A stretch of 64,000 bases of DNA, from NCBI RefSeq assembly GCF_024679095.1, contig NC_066517.1, positions 18,122,600 through 18,186,599 on the forward strand. The letters are read 5' to 3'. Numbering within the stretch: the first letter of the stretch is position 1; every line of letters begins with the position of its first letter. A program made the position numbers and the translations under genes. The notes beneath the pieces are model-generated. The model was not told the origin of the DNA. It did no database searches and saw only the letters and a list, made by a program, of their open reading frames with translations. Source of the DNA: Eriocheir sinensis. Lineage: Eukaryota > Arthropoda > Malacostraca > Decapoda > Varunidae. Below are positions 32,338 through 45,241 of the stretch, piece by piece.

Positions 32338-33460
32338 TATTGAGTTGCCAGACCCGCGGTTTTCCCGCCCAATTAGGCTCTTTTTCGTAGAATTCCGCGG
32401 GAAAACGATGGTGTCCGCGGGTTGGTGCTTTTTGGTCTCTTTTTTTTACTCAAGTGACAAGGAGTGGCACCAGGTCAGCTAGCAGAAGGATGTGAAGTCT
32501 CTCCTATCTCTCAAGGGGGATTATCATTACGGCACGACCTCATTAAAGACCAACACCATCTCACAACCACACTGGGCCAGTACATGATAACAACAGAACA
32601 CTACAACACATTCACACATTTGCTGTCCTTCTCTCCTGACACTCTTGTTAGCTGTAGTGTTTGCTTAGTCGTCGTGTATGATCTTCCTTCTATCCATATA
32701 AAATTCCATTGTAGTTTTTTTTATACTACATGGTATTCTTCCTTTTCGTGCCAGCTTCGGCTGGAGGGACTGGTGGGAGGGGAGGAACCTTCACCTTTGC
32801 TGTCCTGTATCTCCGACTCGTAGATTAGAGTAGATGGTAGTAAGAACAAATAGCCTAGTTAGGAGCAAGAGGTCTGTTGCTGTTTGCTTTTCCTTTGTAT
32901 TCCTTTGTATCTATGCCCCTCTTTCTCATCCCTCCTCCTCCTCCACCACTACTGCAACTATTGCTTCTCATACTCCCAAATCATCAGCTCCTCTTCCGCC
33001 CCTCATCTCTCGCCATTTAGCCAGCACTAATCACTGAGGAAGGACCACCTCGCCCACCTATTCTTCTCTTCAGTGTCTGCTTCAGGAAGCTAAGCACAGA
33101 AGAGGGAAAGGACAGTAGGTTTCATTGCTCTATGCAGGCATCTCTTCCTTTTTCTTTATTCTTCTCCTTTTCTTTTTTAAGTGTTGCCTTAAGCACCGGC
33201 AGCCTGTCTTGAGGGGCCTCTTGGGCGGCCCCGGCACGTTAGTGGCGCGGGCGAGTTTTATTTATAGTGGCTGCTGTGATATTTGACTCTTCCTTGGCCC
33301 ATGCTGCCCCCGGTGCTCCGCTTGAACGATGTTGCTGAAATTAGGGTTGATTGAAGGTCTGGGCAGCACGTGGGTCATCTTCCGCCGCTCGGCGACGGTT
33401 TGAAAAATCATCGTGTTTTGGTGGGACAAGAACCTCTATAAATCTTGTAGTATCATCCTA
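31730..33460. repeat. Diverged copies of the P450 upstream repeat block in the spacer
   Basis: 31730-31990 and 32920-33170 both match 1545-1800 (ctccctcctcctcctcctcc, ccctcatctctcgcca, ggaaggaccacctcgccc, cttcagtgtctgcttcagga). The second continues through the old SINE and the (AT)n tract as copies A and B do. TTC/TTG repeats fill 32000-32338. 32341-32800 has no recognised feature. Confidence 0.7.
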
Positions 33461-33466
33461 AGAATA

Positions 33467-33819
33467 CATACCTGTCAAGCTACTGCATAAGATTTTGCGT
33501 TAGAGACTACAAGTTTGTGTATAAAAAACGTAAGACTTGACAGGTATGGTTCCGACGGACTCAAGAAGGGTGCATGAGGTACCACCTCCCCCCCCCCCCC
33601 CCACACACACACACTAACCGTAACAGTAACCGTTACTCAGCACGCTCACATGAATTTAAATATGGCGCGTTCGATATATTTCAAATTGTTTAAAACAAAC
33701 ATATTAAAAAAACATCGCAAGCGGAGAAAAAAACGTAAGATTTTCAACTTACGCCGTAAGACTTGAAAATCGCCGAAATTACGTAAGACACGCAAAAAAC
33801 GTAAGACTTGACAGGTATG
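33467..33819. mobile_element. MITE with 6-bp target duplication, copy 2 (opposite orientation)
   Basis: Same ends as the element at 31123 in reverse orientation. Duplication AGAATA at 33461-33466 and 33820-33825. The host repeat is uninterrupted at 2136-2150 and 50228-50243 (tcctaagaataacaaaag), which proves the boundaries and the duplication length. Confidence 0.9.
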
Positions 33820-33936
33820 AGAATAACAAGTCTGCATTCCTTAATAACTAAAAAAATAACTAAATAACTAGGCACTAACGTTATAGCTAAAAGGAACTGT
33901 TAACTAAAACAAAATATACAAACGAGTACACTACAC

Positions 33937-34526
<590 letters not shown>

Positions 34527-34528
34527 CT

Positions 34529-34547
34529 TGGTGTCAAAGGAGTGGGG
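34529..34547 (+). other. Primer-binding site of the LTR element
   Basis: TGGTGTCAAAGGAGTGGGG starts with TGG, complementary to a tRNA CCA end, two bases after the LTR. The tRNA cannot be named without a search. Confidence 0.6.
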
Positions 34548-34577
34548 ATAAGTGAACAGTGAAGCGCGCCGAGTGTC

Positions 34578-34994
34578 ATGGCGTCCCCCAATGGCCGCCG
34601 TGAGGGTGAGGAGACGGGCAAGGCCGAGGCTGACCCGGGTGAGGTGAAGCCGGGCCAGATGGACTTGTTCGCTGCCATGCTGGCCGAGATAGAAGAGAGG
34701 GCACGCGAGCAGGCTCAGAGGGCAGAAGAGAGGGCACGCGAGCAGGCTCAGAGGGCAGACGAGAGGGCACGCGAGCAGGCTCAGAGAGCAGACGAGAGGG
34801 CACGCGAGCAGGCTCAGAGGGCAGAAGAGAGGGTACGCCATCTTGCCGAGGTCCTCCAGAGCTGTTTCTCGTCGCTGAAGGTGGAAACCCAGCAGTACAC
34901 CGACCTGGGCTGCGACAGCGCGAGGAGTGAACGGCTGGAGGAGGTGCGGATCCAGGAAGGCGAGGTCAGAGGCCTGAGGGAGGCGGAGAATTAG
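34578..34994 (+). pseudogene. gag-like N-terminal region with EERAREQAQRA repeats
   Basis: 138 codons opening MASPNGRREGEETGKAEADP. They contain five near-identical 11-residue repeats (AREQAQRAEER or AREQAQRADER), strongly predicted coiled coil, as in the N-terminal Gag of some invertebrate gypsy elements. It ends at a TAG, after which similar sequence goes on in another frame. Confidence 0.6.
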
Positions 34995-35276
34995 CTGCGA
35001 GAGGTGGCACCGTCGCACGCGGAGGAAGAAGGCTCAGTTCTGGCAGGAAGCGCCGGGGCGGCGGTCCTGCAGGAGCCTATCTGGGGCTCCTGGCAAGGAC
35101 TCCTGGAGCCTGGTAGCGTCGTGGCGGAACCAGTAGCTGCCGCAGGAGGTTGGGGAGCCCCCGCCTCGTTGCCTCCCTCACCCCCTCCCTCTCCTCCATG
35201 ACAGCCGGCTCGCAGGTCATGTAGTCCGCTCTCTCTCCCATGGCAGCAGCGAGAGGTGGCAACGTGGTGCGGGAAC

Positions 35277-35931
35277 CAGGGTTCCCAGTGACGGTACAAA
35301 AGTACCATTTTGATACTTTTTGTTGGTAGCGGTACATTTTTACGACATTAAGCTAAAGTGGTACGAAATTATCATTGAGGAAAAATTTGATACTTTTTTA
35401 CCAATTTAGTAAGAAAAATGATACATTTTCGTCTCACCGATGCATCCACGGAAATGTGAAAAAAAGTAAAAGCCGGTATAAATTTGTATTTACGTATATA
35501 TTCTACCGCAGATCAGCGTTTCTGTGTTTTTGTGACCCGTTAAAATCATGTATCTGAGTATACAGCAGCTGATGGGGCAGAGTATACGCGTTGCCCCGGT
35601 GACGCTGAGCCGGATACAAGAGCAAGACGTGTACAGGACCGAGGAGACAAGCGGAAATCCCAACAAAGTTTTTTTTATATTTTTTAAGTACTATTAGGTA
35701 ATTAAAGACATTAAACATGCTAAAATGTTACTTTCTCGTGATAGTGTGTGCATGAAGTAGCTGCAAAACTTACATAATATTGAAATAGTACTAAATAACA
35801 TTTATTGCGCCACGGAATCATAGAAACGATTGAAGCGAAGCTACTCTGACATGATTTATATAACTAATATTCTTGTTGTTTTATCATATCTGCATCAGCT
35901 ACATTGTCTGTGTTATCTTAATTAAAAGTTT

Positions 35932-35984
<53 letters not shown>

Positions 35985-36215
35985 ACCATACAAGTCATCA
36001 TGCTGCAATAGACACTGCAGACTGTGTACACTCTACATCACTGCCAGACGTAAGAGTTAAAAAAATAATATTTAAGTAATTTCCTCACTGTAAAATATAA
36101 ATTACCTAAAATTACCGGTTGATACTTTATTTGGTACTTTTTCAGCCATGTGGTACATTTTTACATTTTGATCATTTTTTATGGTACGTTTTAGTTTTTT
36201 CCACTGGGAACACTG
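35277..36215. mobile_element. hAT-type non-autonomous element inside the LTR element
   Basis: Ends CAGGGTTCCCAGTG and CACTGGGAACACTG (13 of 14 bases inverted match). Exact 8-base duplication GCGGGAAC at 35269-35276 and 36216-36223. 939 bases, with runs of tggtac/tgatacttttt near both ends and a (CT)n tract at 35937-35980. No transposase is seen. Its size and end motif resemble the hAT at 4941. Confidence 0.9.
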
Positions 36216-36223
36216 GCGGGAAC

Positions 36224-38067
36224 AAGAAGCGTCACGTGTGCTGGCGGCGGGTGCACGGGTGGCGGACTGGCGGGGCTCCGCGTGGGGCCCCTGGCAAGGG
36301 CCCCTGAAGCCTGGTGGCGTCGTGGCGGAGCCGGTGGAGGCTGCAGGAGGCTGGGGAGCCGTCGGAGCCGCTCCCTTGGGTCCAGCTGGTGCTGGAGTCG
36401 GACCCATCAACCCGCCTCGTTGCCTCTCACCGCCTCCCTCTCCGCCATGCCGGCCGGCTTGCAGCCCACGTGGTCCGCCCGCTCCCCTCTGCAGCCCCCC
36501 AGCCTCCCGGCGCTCAGGGAGGCTTAAGCCAGCGGGGCACGACGGGAAGTTGGCATGGGAGGCCCAGTTCAAGATGCCAGCTGCTGCCCAGGGCTGGGGC
36601 GAGGATGAGAAGGCGCTGCAGCTGACAACAGAGCTACGGGGCTCAGTGGACGGGCCCGGCCGCTTGGTGGGGAGCGCCGAGAGGACCTTGGGGCGGCCTG
36701 ACATGCTGGCCGCTACGCGACTCCAGGATACGCCACAGAGGCTGTGTGGCGACACGGGGCACTGCGTGCAGTCTGAGGGCCCAGTGGAGGCTCGTATCGG
36801 CGTAGGCAGCGCTGTGGAGTGCCGGCCGATGGACGTCGCCGATCGAGACGAGCCGTGCGTGCTGGGCCTCGACTACCTGCCGCAGGGCGAGGCCTGTGCC
36901 GACCTTGGACGGGAGCTGGAGAGGCTGCGCGGACAGGCGCCTTTGCTCCCGAAGGTCGGCTGTGCAGAGGTAGTCGCGGCGGAGCGACTGCACCTTGCCC
37001 CGGGGACGGAGGCCAGGGTCCTGTGTTGCCGGTCGGACGCGATGCCAGGGGGAGGCACGGTGGAGTCCACGGAGGGCCTGCAGCTGCCTGATGGTGTGGC
37101 AGCCGGAGGGAGTTTCGAAGGAGCGGGGGAGGAGTCAGTCACGGTGCTGGTGGCTAACTCCTCCGACGAGGCTCGGAAAGTACCCGCTGGTGCCAAGCTG
37201 GGCACCTGTGAAGAGGTGGAGCAACAAGAGGAGGCGTCGGGGAGTGCGGAGTCGGCCGCTGTGAGGCCGCTGCCCGACTTCCTGGAGGATTCGGCGCACC
37301 GGAGCGCCGCTCACCTGACGGAGGCGCAGACGAAGGTGCGCCACACCCTGGCTCGGTGCGCGGACGTGTTCAGCGGGGGTGGATTGGACCTGCTGGGCTG
37401 CACGGGGTTGGTGAAGCACAACATCAGCACGGGAAATGGTGCGCCCACCAGGAGCCCGCCCCGACGTGTCGTGCCGGCCAGGCGGGAGGAATTGCAGCGC
37501 GCCGTCAACGAGCTGGCGGTGCAGGGGGTGATGGAGCGGACAGACAGTCCGTGGCCCTCAGCAGTCGTCCTGGATATGAAGAAGGACGGCACGCAGCGCT
37601 TCTGTGCGGATTGCCGGGCGCTGAGGGACGAGACTGGCGAGGACTCCCACCCCCTGCCGTGGACCGATGACGCGCTGACGAAGGCCTTGGAGTTGGGGGC
37701 ATTGACGACGACCAGCGGCCTAGCGGCGGCCGCCCCGCCCTGCCATGACTTCCGGGGCCGGATGGCGAAGGTGAAGATGAAGTCAGCGTCGATGAAGGCG
37801 AGCCCGGAGGGCCTCCGTGGCTCGTGCGGGGGCTGTGGCAAGAGGGGGCATAGGTGCAGTCTGTGCCTGGGGGAGCGAAGGACGCGTTCCCTTGACCGGC
37901 CGAGCCCCGATGCCCAGCAGCCGCGCCGTAAGGACTGTGGCCAGTCAGGCCACCGCTTGAGTGCCTGTCCCAGGCCCAGGGACGCGGCGCGGTTGGGGAG
38001 CGCGGACGGGCTGGAGAAGGGAGCCGACTTCCAGCCGTCTCCCGCCCTCGGGCCCCGCCTTGAGTAA
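36224..38067 (+). pseudogene. Gypsy pol/gag mosaic: protease tail, RT start, zinc knuckle
   Basis: One open frame. Blocks in order: VADRDEPCVLGLDYL (about 36830-36880), the end of a retropepsin domain; HNISTGNGAPTRSPPRRVVP to MKKDGTQRFCADCRALRDET and PLPWTDDAL (about 37420-37670), the start of a gypsy RT; then CGGCGKRGHRCSLC (37828-37870), a CCHC zinc knuckle, and a degraded second knuckle. Knuckles belong to Gag and normally precede the protease, so their position after RT shows rearrangement. The RT catalytic YxDD is absent. Confidence 0.75.
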
Positions 38068-38189
38068 GCTGCCGCCGCCCGACCAGCGTGTTGCCAGTGG
38101 GAGGCTTAGCGGTTGTAACCACGACGCGTGACAGTGGACACCGGGGGCTGAGGAGTGCTCGGCGCGGCCTGACCCGGGGTAGTGTGTGC

Positions 38190-38512
38190 TGCTGGAGGGG
38201 CCAGTGGAGGCTCGTATCGGCGTAGGCAGCGCTGTGGAGCGCCGGCCGATGGACGTCGCCGATCGAGACGAGCCGTGCTTGCTGGCCCTCGACTACCTAA
38301 CGCAGGCCGGTAAGGCTCGTGGTGGCCTCGGACGGGAGCTGGAGAGGGTGACCGGAGAGGTGCCCTTTGCTCCCAGGAGGTTTTCGAGCATGGCTGCGTG
38401 GGGAGGTAGTCACAGCCGGGCGAGGGCACATTGCCCCGAGGGTGGAGGCCAGGAGCCGGTGTCGACTGTCCCGAGCGTCACGTGGAGCGGATGGCGTGGA
38501 AGAGCCCACTGA
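38190..38512 (+). pseudogene. Second copy of the protease-tail segment
   Basis: Repeats 36777-36880 almost base for base (gaggctcgtatcggcgtagg and MDVADRDEPC), then diverges. Shows an internal duplication or recombination between two related elements. Confidence 0.8.
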
Positions 38513-38637
38513 GGACTGGCGGCTGGTCGACGGCGTGGCTGACAGGCGGAGCCCCTTGGGGGCGCGAGAAGAGACTGTGGAGGACGTGGTGGAGGACAGA
38601 CTGATTTATGTGTTTTGCATGTATTTTTCTGTGTTCA

Positions 38638-39080
38638 ATGCTCGTCCGGGAGCTCAGGCTACCGGTGGATTTGGCCACGGGGCGGCCTCCCGACGTGAGC
38701 CTGCCCACCGTCACCTCTGGCTTCGCAGCGGCACTGCAGGAAAGCCTGGCTGAGGTGCACCGACGCGTACGGGGCAAGCTCAAGGTGGCAGGCCAGGCCA
38801 TGAAATGAAGGAGACATACGGCCGGCGCAAGAGGGATGTGAGCCCCAGCAGCAGCGAAGGGGACGTGTCAGAGGTCGACCAAGGGGCGAACGAGAACATG
38901 GGCGGTGCGAGCGAAGTGGCAGACGTCAGTGACGACCCTGAGCAAGGACTTGGGGCCGACGCCGCCGCTCTGGGTGCCACCGCCTGCCTGCCGCCGCCAG
39001 CATCTCCCCAGCGGCGCCCTCGGCGAGAGAGGCGACGGCCGGGATGGTTAAGAGACTTAAGTGATGTCCCAGGGGACTGA
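38638..39080 (+). pseudogene. Integrase tail and Pol C terminus
   Basis: VRELRLPVDLATGRPPD and LQESLAEVHRRVRGKLKVAG match the segment that follows the integrase core in gypsy Pol proteins. After a frame change the end RRPRRERRRPGWLRDL and stop at 39080 is the usual Arg/Pro-rich Pol C terminus. Confidence 0.7.
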
Positions 39081-39159
39081 TTAGTTTGATTTATTTCATG
39101 TGTTTTGTTTGTTCAATGTTGGGGCAGCCGGGTCGACTGCCTTTTGGAGGAGTGGATAG

Positions 39160-39927
<768 letters not shown>

Positions 39928-40569
39928 CCACGGGCCCACCACCCCCGCACGCTGACCACTCAGCCACCGATTCCCTTTTAGTTTTTGTTCTTGTTTTTTT
40001 CATTGTTCTTGTTTTTGCCCTCGTTCTTGTACTTGTTGTTCTTTTTCTTGTTCTTGTTCTTTTTTCTTTTCTTCTTCTCTCCCTTCATTCCCTTGCTATT
40101 GTAATGCCAGATTTTAGTAAGGACGGGAAAATGTGTAAAAGTCAAAAAGTATGGTCAAGTAATTGTAAGTGCTCGCCGGAAACCGCTACTGCCTGAGTTT
40201 TTCCACCGTCTTCCCACGTTGAGGCCCATACCCTCCCCTAGGGCACCCCTAATCTCTGCCCGCTACCACGTGGTCCGCCGCCAGACGAGCGATTTCCCGC
40301 CAAAGCTGCCGAGTCAGCGTCAGCCCTCTCATCTCCGTTCCCCCCTCTCCTCGCCAGACACGTGATTTCCCCCCAGACTAGAGGCTTCGCGTCGGCTCCC
40401 TACCCTTCCTTCCTCCCACTCCCTGGCGGCGCGCGCCGTCTGGCCGCTTGGCATTCACCTCTTTGTAAAATTTACATTCCCATAAGAGTAGTTAACCTGT
40501 AGCTTTTTGCCGCTTTGTTTGTTTCGACACCTACCTGTATTAGTCAAAACGAAGGGGAAGGACACACGG

Positions 40570-41860
40570 CCCCTGCCCCCTCTTGGTGGCAGAACACACA
40601 CAGCACCTCACAACCCCTCGCCCCGCCCACTAACTTTCGCTCTCACGCCCCTATATAAACATTAGGCGTGACTCTTCGTCTCAGAGACACGCCAGTTCTC
40701 GTCGACAGACCGACTTAGTCGGCTAGATTTCGATCGCCGATAGTCGGTCTGTCGGGCCGCCTTTTGCAAATGCCCGTGCTCCCTCGTGCAGGAGGTAAAA
40801 ATCTCCCCCCCCCCCCCCCGGCTCTTCGTTTCAATGGAACGCCAGCCCTCATCGGGCGAGCAACTTGACCGGCCCTTCCGCCGGTAGTAGACTGCCTGGT
40901 TGCTCGCCCGGCTCCTGCTACTACGGGCTGCTTCTGGGCGCCTGCCCGGGGGCCCGTGCCTCCGTCGCTGCTCGACGGCTGCTACTCGTGTCTGTGGCGG
41001 CGGCGGAGGTATCCCCACACCCATAACGAGCTTTGCATCGCTCGCTCCCTCTTACAGGGCCGCCTTTTGGCCAAAGGCCCTGTCCTCCAATTGAGGGGGA
41101 AAATCTTTACGACAAGACAAGCCAAGCTCTTCGTCTGTTCAGAGACACGCCAGTCCTCACCGACGGACCGACTTGGTCAGCTAGATTTCGATAGCCGATA
41201 GAGTCGGTCTGTCGGTTCCCTGCTACGGGCCGCCTTTGGCAAAGGCCCGTGCTCCCTCGTGCAGAAGGGAGCAATCTTCCCCCCCTCCCCCCCCTCTTCG
41301 TCTGTTCCGCCCTTCCGCAGCGGTGAGGTAGACCTGCTTGGTCATCCTTGTTTTAGGTTGCCCCGCTGCGGTTAAGTTGACTGCTCGGTTGCTCGCCCGT
41401 GTCCTGCTACGGGTTGCTACTGGGCGCTTGCTCGGGGGTCCGTGTCTCCGTCGCTGCTCGCCGGCTGATACCCGTGGCTGTGGCGGCGGCGGAGGCGTCC
41501 CCACACCCGCCCCGAGTTTCATCGCTCGTACTCCCTTACAGGGCCGCATTTTTGCGAAGGCCCTGTCCCCTTTTCACGGGTAAATCTTACAGACCAGACT
41601 AGACCAGCTCTTCGTCGACGGACCGACTCGGTCGGCTTGATTTCGTTCGTCGATAGTCGATCTGTCGGCACCCTGCTACGGGCCGCCATTAGGCTAAGCC
41701 GGTGCTCCCCCGCGCAGGGAGAGAGCATTTTTACTCTCTTAACAGGCCGCCTACGGACAAGGGCCCGTTACCCTAGTGATACTAGGGGTAAATCTTTAAC
41801 AACAAAAACAACAGCTCGTCCTGGTGACTCACACCCCCGCTCCTTCGCCCAACAGGTAAG
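40570..41860 (+). repeat. GC-rich tandem repeat with an upstream TATA-like box
   Basis: CTATATAAA at 40649 is followed within 30 bases by units opening ctcttcgtctcagagacacgccag. The units restart at about 41128 and 41608, each with accgac, gtcggtctgtcgg and gggccgcc..ggccc(g/t)t words. It resembles a retroelement 5' region or promoter with tandem leader units. Frames here are shadows of the repeat; no protein is recognised. Inverted relative at 26338-26800. Confidence 0.65.
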
Positions 41861-41869
41861 CATTTCAAC

Positions 41870-42440
41870 CCCTCCCCAGTGCCTCTCAACCCCTTCCCAG
41901 TGCTTTTCAACCCTCCCCCTGTCCATTATTCCCCCCTGCTTGCTATACTGTTTTAATGTTTAGGGACGAATAATTACCCTACCCCTCACTCGTCGCCCTG
42001 TCGGGACCCAGAAAACGAACAAATAAGAGGAGTAGCCATAACAGTACAGAGTAAACATCTGACAGGACAAACTAACAAGTAGGGTGACATATACAACAGT
42101 GTAAACATCTCATAGGACAAACGATAACAAAAAGGGGAAACAACGAGGGTGAAGGAAAACAGATACCCAGACTCAGATACAGAAAACAGATACAACCAGT
42201 AGGCGTGGTCAGAACGTGTGAACAACCATTCAAAAAGACTCTGAACCTGTGACGTCATTCGTGGCGACATGTTATAATCCAATAACTTGAAAGAAAAGTC
42301 AATGTGGGAGTGTCTTAGGAGTGAATCACGAATAGCAGAAGTAAGACAATACAACATAATGAGGGAGCCAATGGGTGTGACAGGAAGTTTTGGCCACTGG
42401 TTATGTAGAAAATTAAGGCGTGTCAAGGATGAAGATGTTT
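41870..42440. other. Spacer without recognised gene
   Basis: Pyrimidine-rich start, then mixed sequence. A 146-codon minus-strand frame at 41986-42426 has no recognisable domain and I do not call it. Confidence 0.5.
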
Positions 42441-42797
42441 GGGTAGGCGGTGGCCAAACTGGTAGCGTACTGGACCCACATTCGCCGCGTGATGGACGAC
42501 GCGGGTTCGAATCCTCACGCTACCACTCGGATTTTTCAGTCACCGCCGAGTGGCTTAAAACTACCCACATGCTGTCCTGAAGACCACCCATCAACCCGGA
42601 CTCTAGAGGAAGCCGTCCAAGCGAATCAAGAACGAGTTCCGGGGGGCAGCATGAGCCAATGCAAGATGGCGCCACTATAAACACTCGCCTGCGCCAGAAC
42701 GGGCTGGGCCGATCCCATCAGGCCCCACCTGGAAGAAGCCTTGGGCCGACCATCATGCCCCACCGGGAAGATGCCTACCGGCGCAATAGGCAACAAC

Positions 42798-42829
<32 letters not shown>
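42441..42829 (+). mobile_element. tRNA-derived SINE, full length with poly(A)
   Basis: Same family as 2357-2742. B box GGTTCGAATCC at 42504-42514. The tail is pure A here instead of TAAA repeats. Confidence 0.87.
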
Positions 42830-42833
<4 letters not shown>

Positions 42834-43638
42834 GCCTCAAGCAAAGAAAAATGTGACCTAGAAATCAGTGGTATGAGCAGACCGAGCTTGGTTCTCGCCT
42901 CAAGCAGACCTTGCTACTCACTCAGCCGAGAATGGCTGTTGTGATCTTAATCGTGAGTAGAAATTCGAGAATCTAAGGGAAACCGACTGTATTGTCCTGG
43001 AGATTATAATGTAGGAGATGTGAAGTAGGATTATGAGTGGGACAGGATTGTGATTATTTTATTGCGATGTAAAGCAAAGGTAAAACCACTAGGTGTGGTA
43101 TAATTTGGTGCTTCCGTGACTTGTAGTAGATTATACTATAGGAATGTGTTATTAGAATTTGTGAGGAGAGTACATAATGATTGTGATGTAAGCAGAGAGA
43201 TACAAACCACTGCTTGTGGAACGACGAGTGTTATTATTATTGGCAACAATTGAGCACATATTGTAGTATTATGTTTAAGACATGTCGTTTGTCATATGTT
43301 GCATCTATTGCTGAATATGCCAGTGTTATGATCGTCTGAGCATAGAATATTGCGTAAGGCAATTACTTTCATTTAATTTTAAATAAATGTATATTTTCTT
43401 TTTCCCTTGTTTATCCCCGAACTCAAGTCTCCGATAACAACTTAAGCCGGATCACGGTACCAGGAATACGAGATGGTGAGATCATTTATGGAGTAATTAA
43501 TGAGTGATAAAAGAATTTTGATACAAGTTAATGCAAATGAAATAAAATATAAAGGTTAGATACAAGAAAAAAAGGGTCTAAAAGCCCTCATCTTCAATCT
43601 CCAGGCCCGTGCTTACCCTGCAACGTGACTGTCCCGTC

Positions 43639-43693
<55 letters not shown>

Positions 43694-44130
43694 TCCGCAA
43701 AACACCCTTTTACCCCAATATATATTTAATATGTAATCACTTTCTTGGCACTCTTGTGGGCAGCCATAGGCTCTCCAAGGGAAATAAGTTTAGTTTGCAA
43801 TTCCCCAAGTCAGTCTTGGAATGTTAATATGCCGGGTTTTCCCTCGTGCCCTGTGTTCAGCGACCATAGGTCCTCTGATTGAGTCATTTATACTGTAAGT
43901 TTCACCAGGCCGGCCTAGGCTATAAAAAAAAATTGTACATCATTATAATTGTAATAAATGTCACAGTAAATTCTTCTTATAATTATATTATTCTGTTTAT
44001 CAGTGACCCATTCACTGGTCTTGCAATGCACATTAACAAACACCAAGGAAGTAACATAGGTCGGTTAGAACCTTCCTCCCCTCACATCAACTATTTCCAA
44101 AAGAAAAGAGGAGATCAATCGGGCTCTAAT
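42830..44130. other. Spacer with a (CA)n tract
   Basis: (CA)n at 43640-43690. No gene or transposon end recognised in the rest. Confidence 0.5.
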
Positions 44131-44760
44131 AAGTGTTTTTTTAGGTTCATGGTACAGAAGAAGGGTCAGTCTACCACCAGGGTCATAGAACTCCCCATGG
44201 AAATTACCACAACTCCTACGAAAGCCTTGTCAAATATGTGTTTCTTTGGGTTCATGGTACAGAAGAAGGGTCAATCTACCACCAGGGTCATAAAACTACC
44301 CTTGGAAATTACCACAACTCCTACGAAAGCCTTGTCAAATATGTGTTTCTTTGGGTTCATGGTACAAAAGAAGGGTCAATCTACCATAAGGGTCATAGAA
44401 CTCCCCCTGGAAATGACCACAACTCCTACGAAAGCCTTGTCAAATATGTGTTTCTTTAGGTTCAAGGTACTGTAGAAGGGTCAAACTACCACAACCCAGG
44501 GTCATAAAACTACCCTTGGAAATGCCCACAGCTCCTACGAAAGCCTTGTCAAATATGTGTTTCTTTAGGTTCAAGGTACTGTAGAAGGGTCAAACTACCA
44601 CAACCCAGGGTCATAAAACTACCCTTGGAAATGCTCACAACTCCTACGAAAGCCTTGTCAAATATGTTTCTTTAGGCTCATGATACAGAAGAATCAAACT
44701 ACCACAACCAAGGCCATTAAACTACCCCTAGAAATGCTCAAAACTCCAACGAAAGTCTAG
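44130..44760. repeat. Tandem repeat, about 105-base unit
   Basis: Six units of tttagg(g)ttcatggtacagaagaagg, then ctaccaccagggtcat, ccatggaaat and ctcctacgaaagccttgtca. The 35-residue period of the long frame at 43879-44475 is this repeat. Single relatives lie at 22510-22620, 8590-8700 and 53660-53770. Confidence 0.85.
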
Positions 44761-45039
44761 TCAATTATGTGTGCTCGGGCGCCGATGTGTATAGAATATC
44801 ACCGATAGCCAATAAACACTTGCTTGGACACGAAGACCCCAAAAATTCTGAAAGCCTTCAATTTTGGGGTCATCCTGTCTCTGGGCAAGGAAAAAGAAAG
44901 AAGGAGGAATAGGGACACAAGGAATAGGGACTTACGGAATAGGGAATAGGAACAAGAAAGGACGAAGGGAAGGAGGAAAAGAAGGAGATGGGAGATGACT
45001 GAGAAATGCGGAAGAAAAGCAGGAGACAAAATGAGGATA

Positions 45040-45123
<84 letters not shown>

Positions 45124-45241
45124 CATAGATTTACATAGAAAATCAGACCACACAGACCCCATGGTCCAGACTTGGTGGTCTGTCCTTAAACCTAAGTGAT
45201 TTTACATTAATCAGAAGACTCCAAAACGTTGCATTTCTACT

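Noticed and set aside
32052..32390. Lys/Asn-rich or Leu/Phe-rich frames
   Set aside because: Translations of TTC/TTG simple repeats on either strand.
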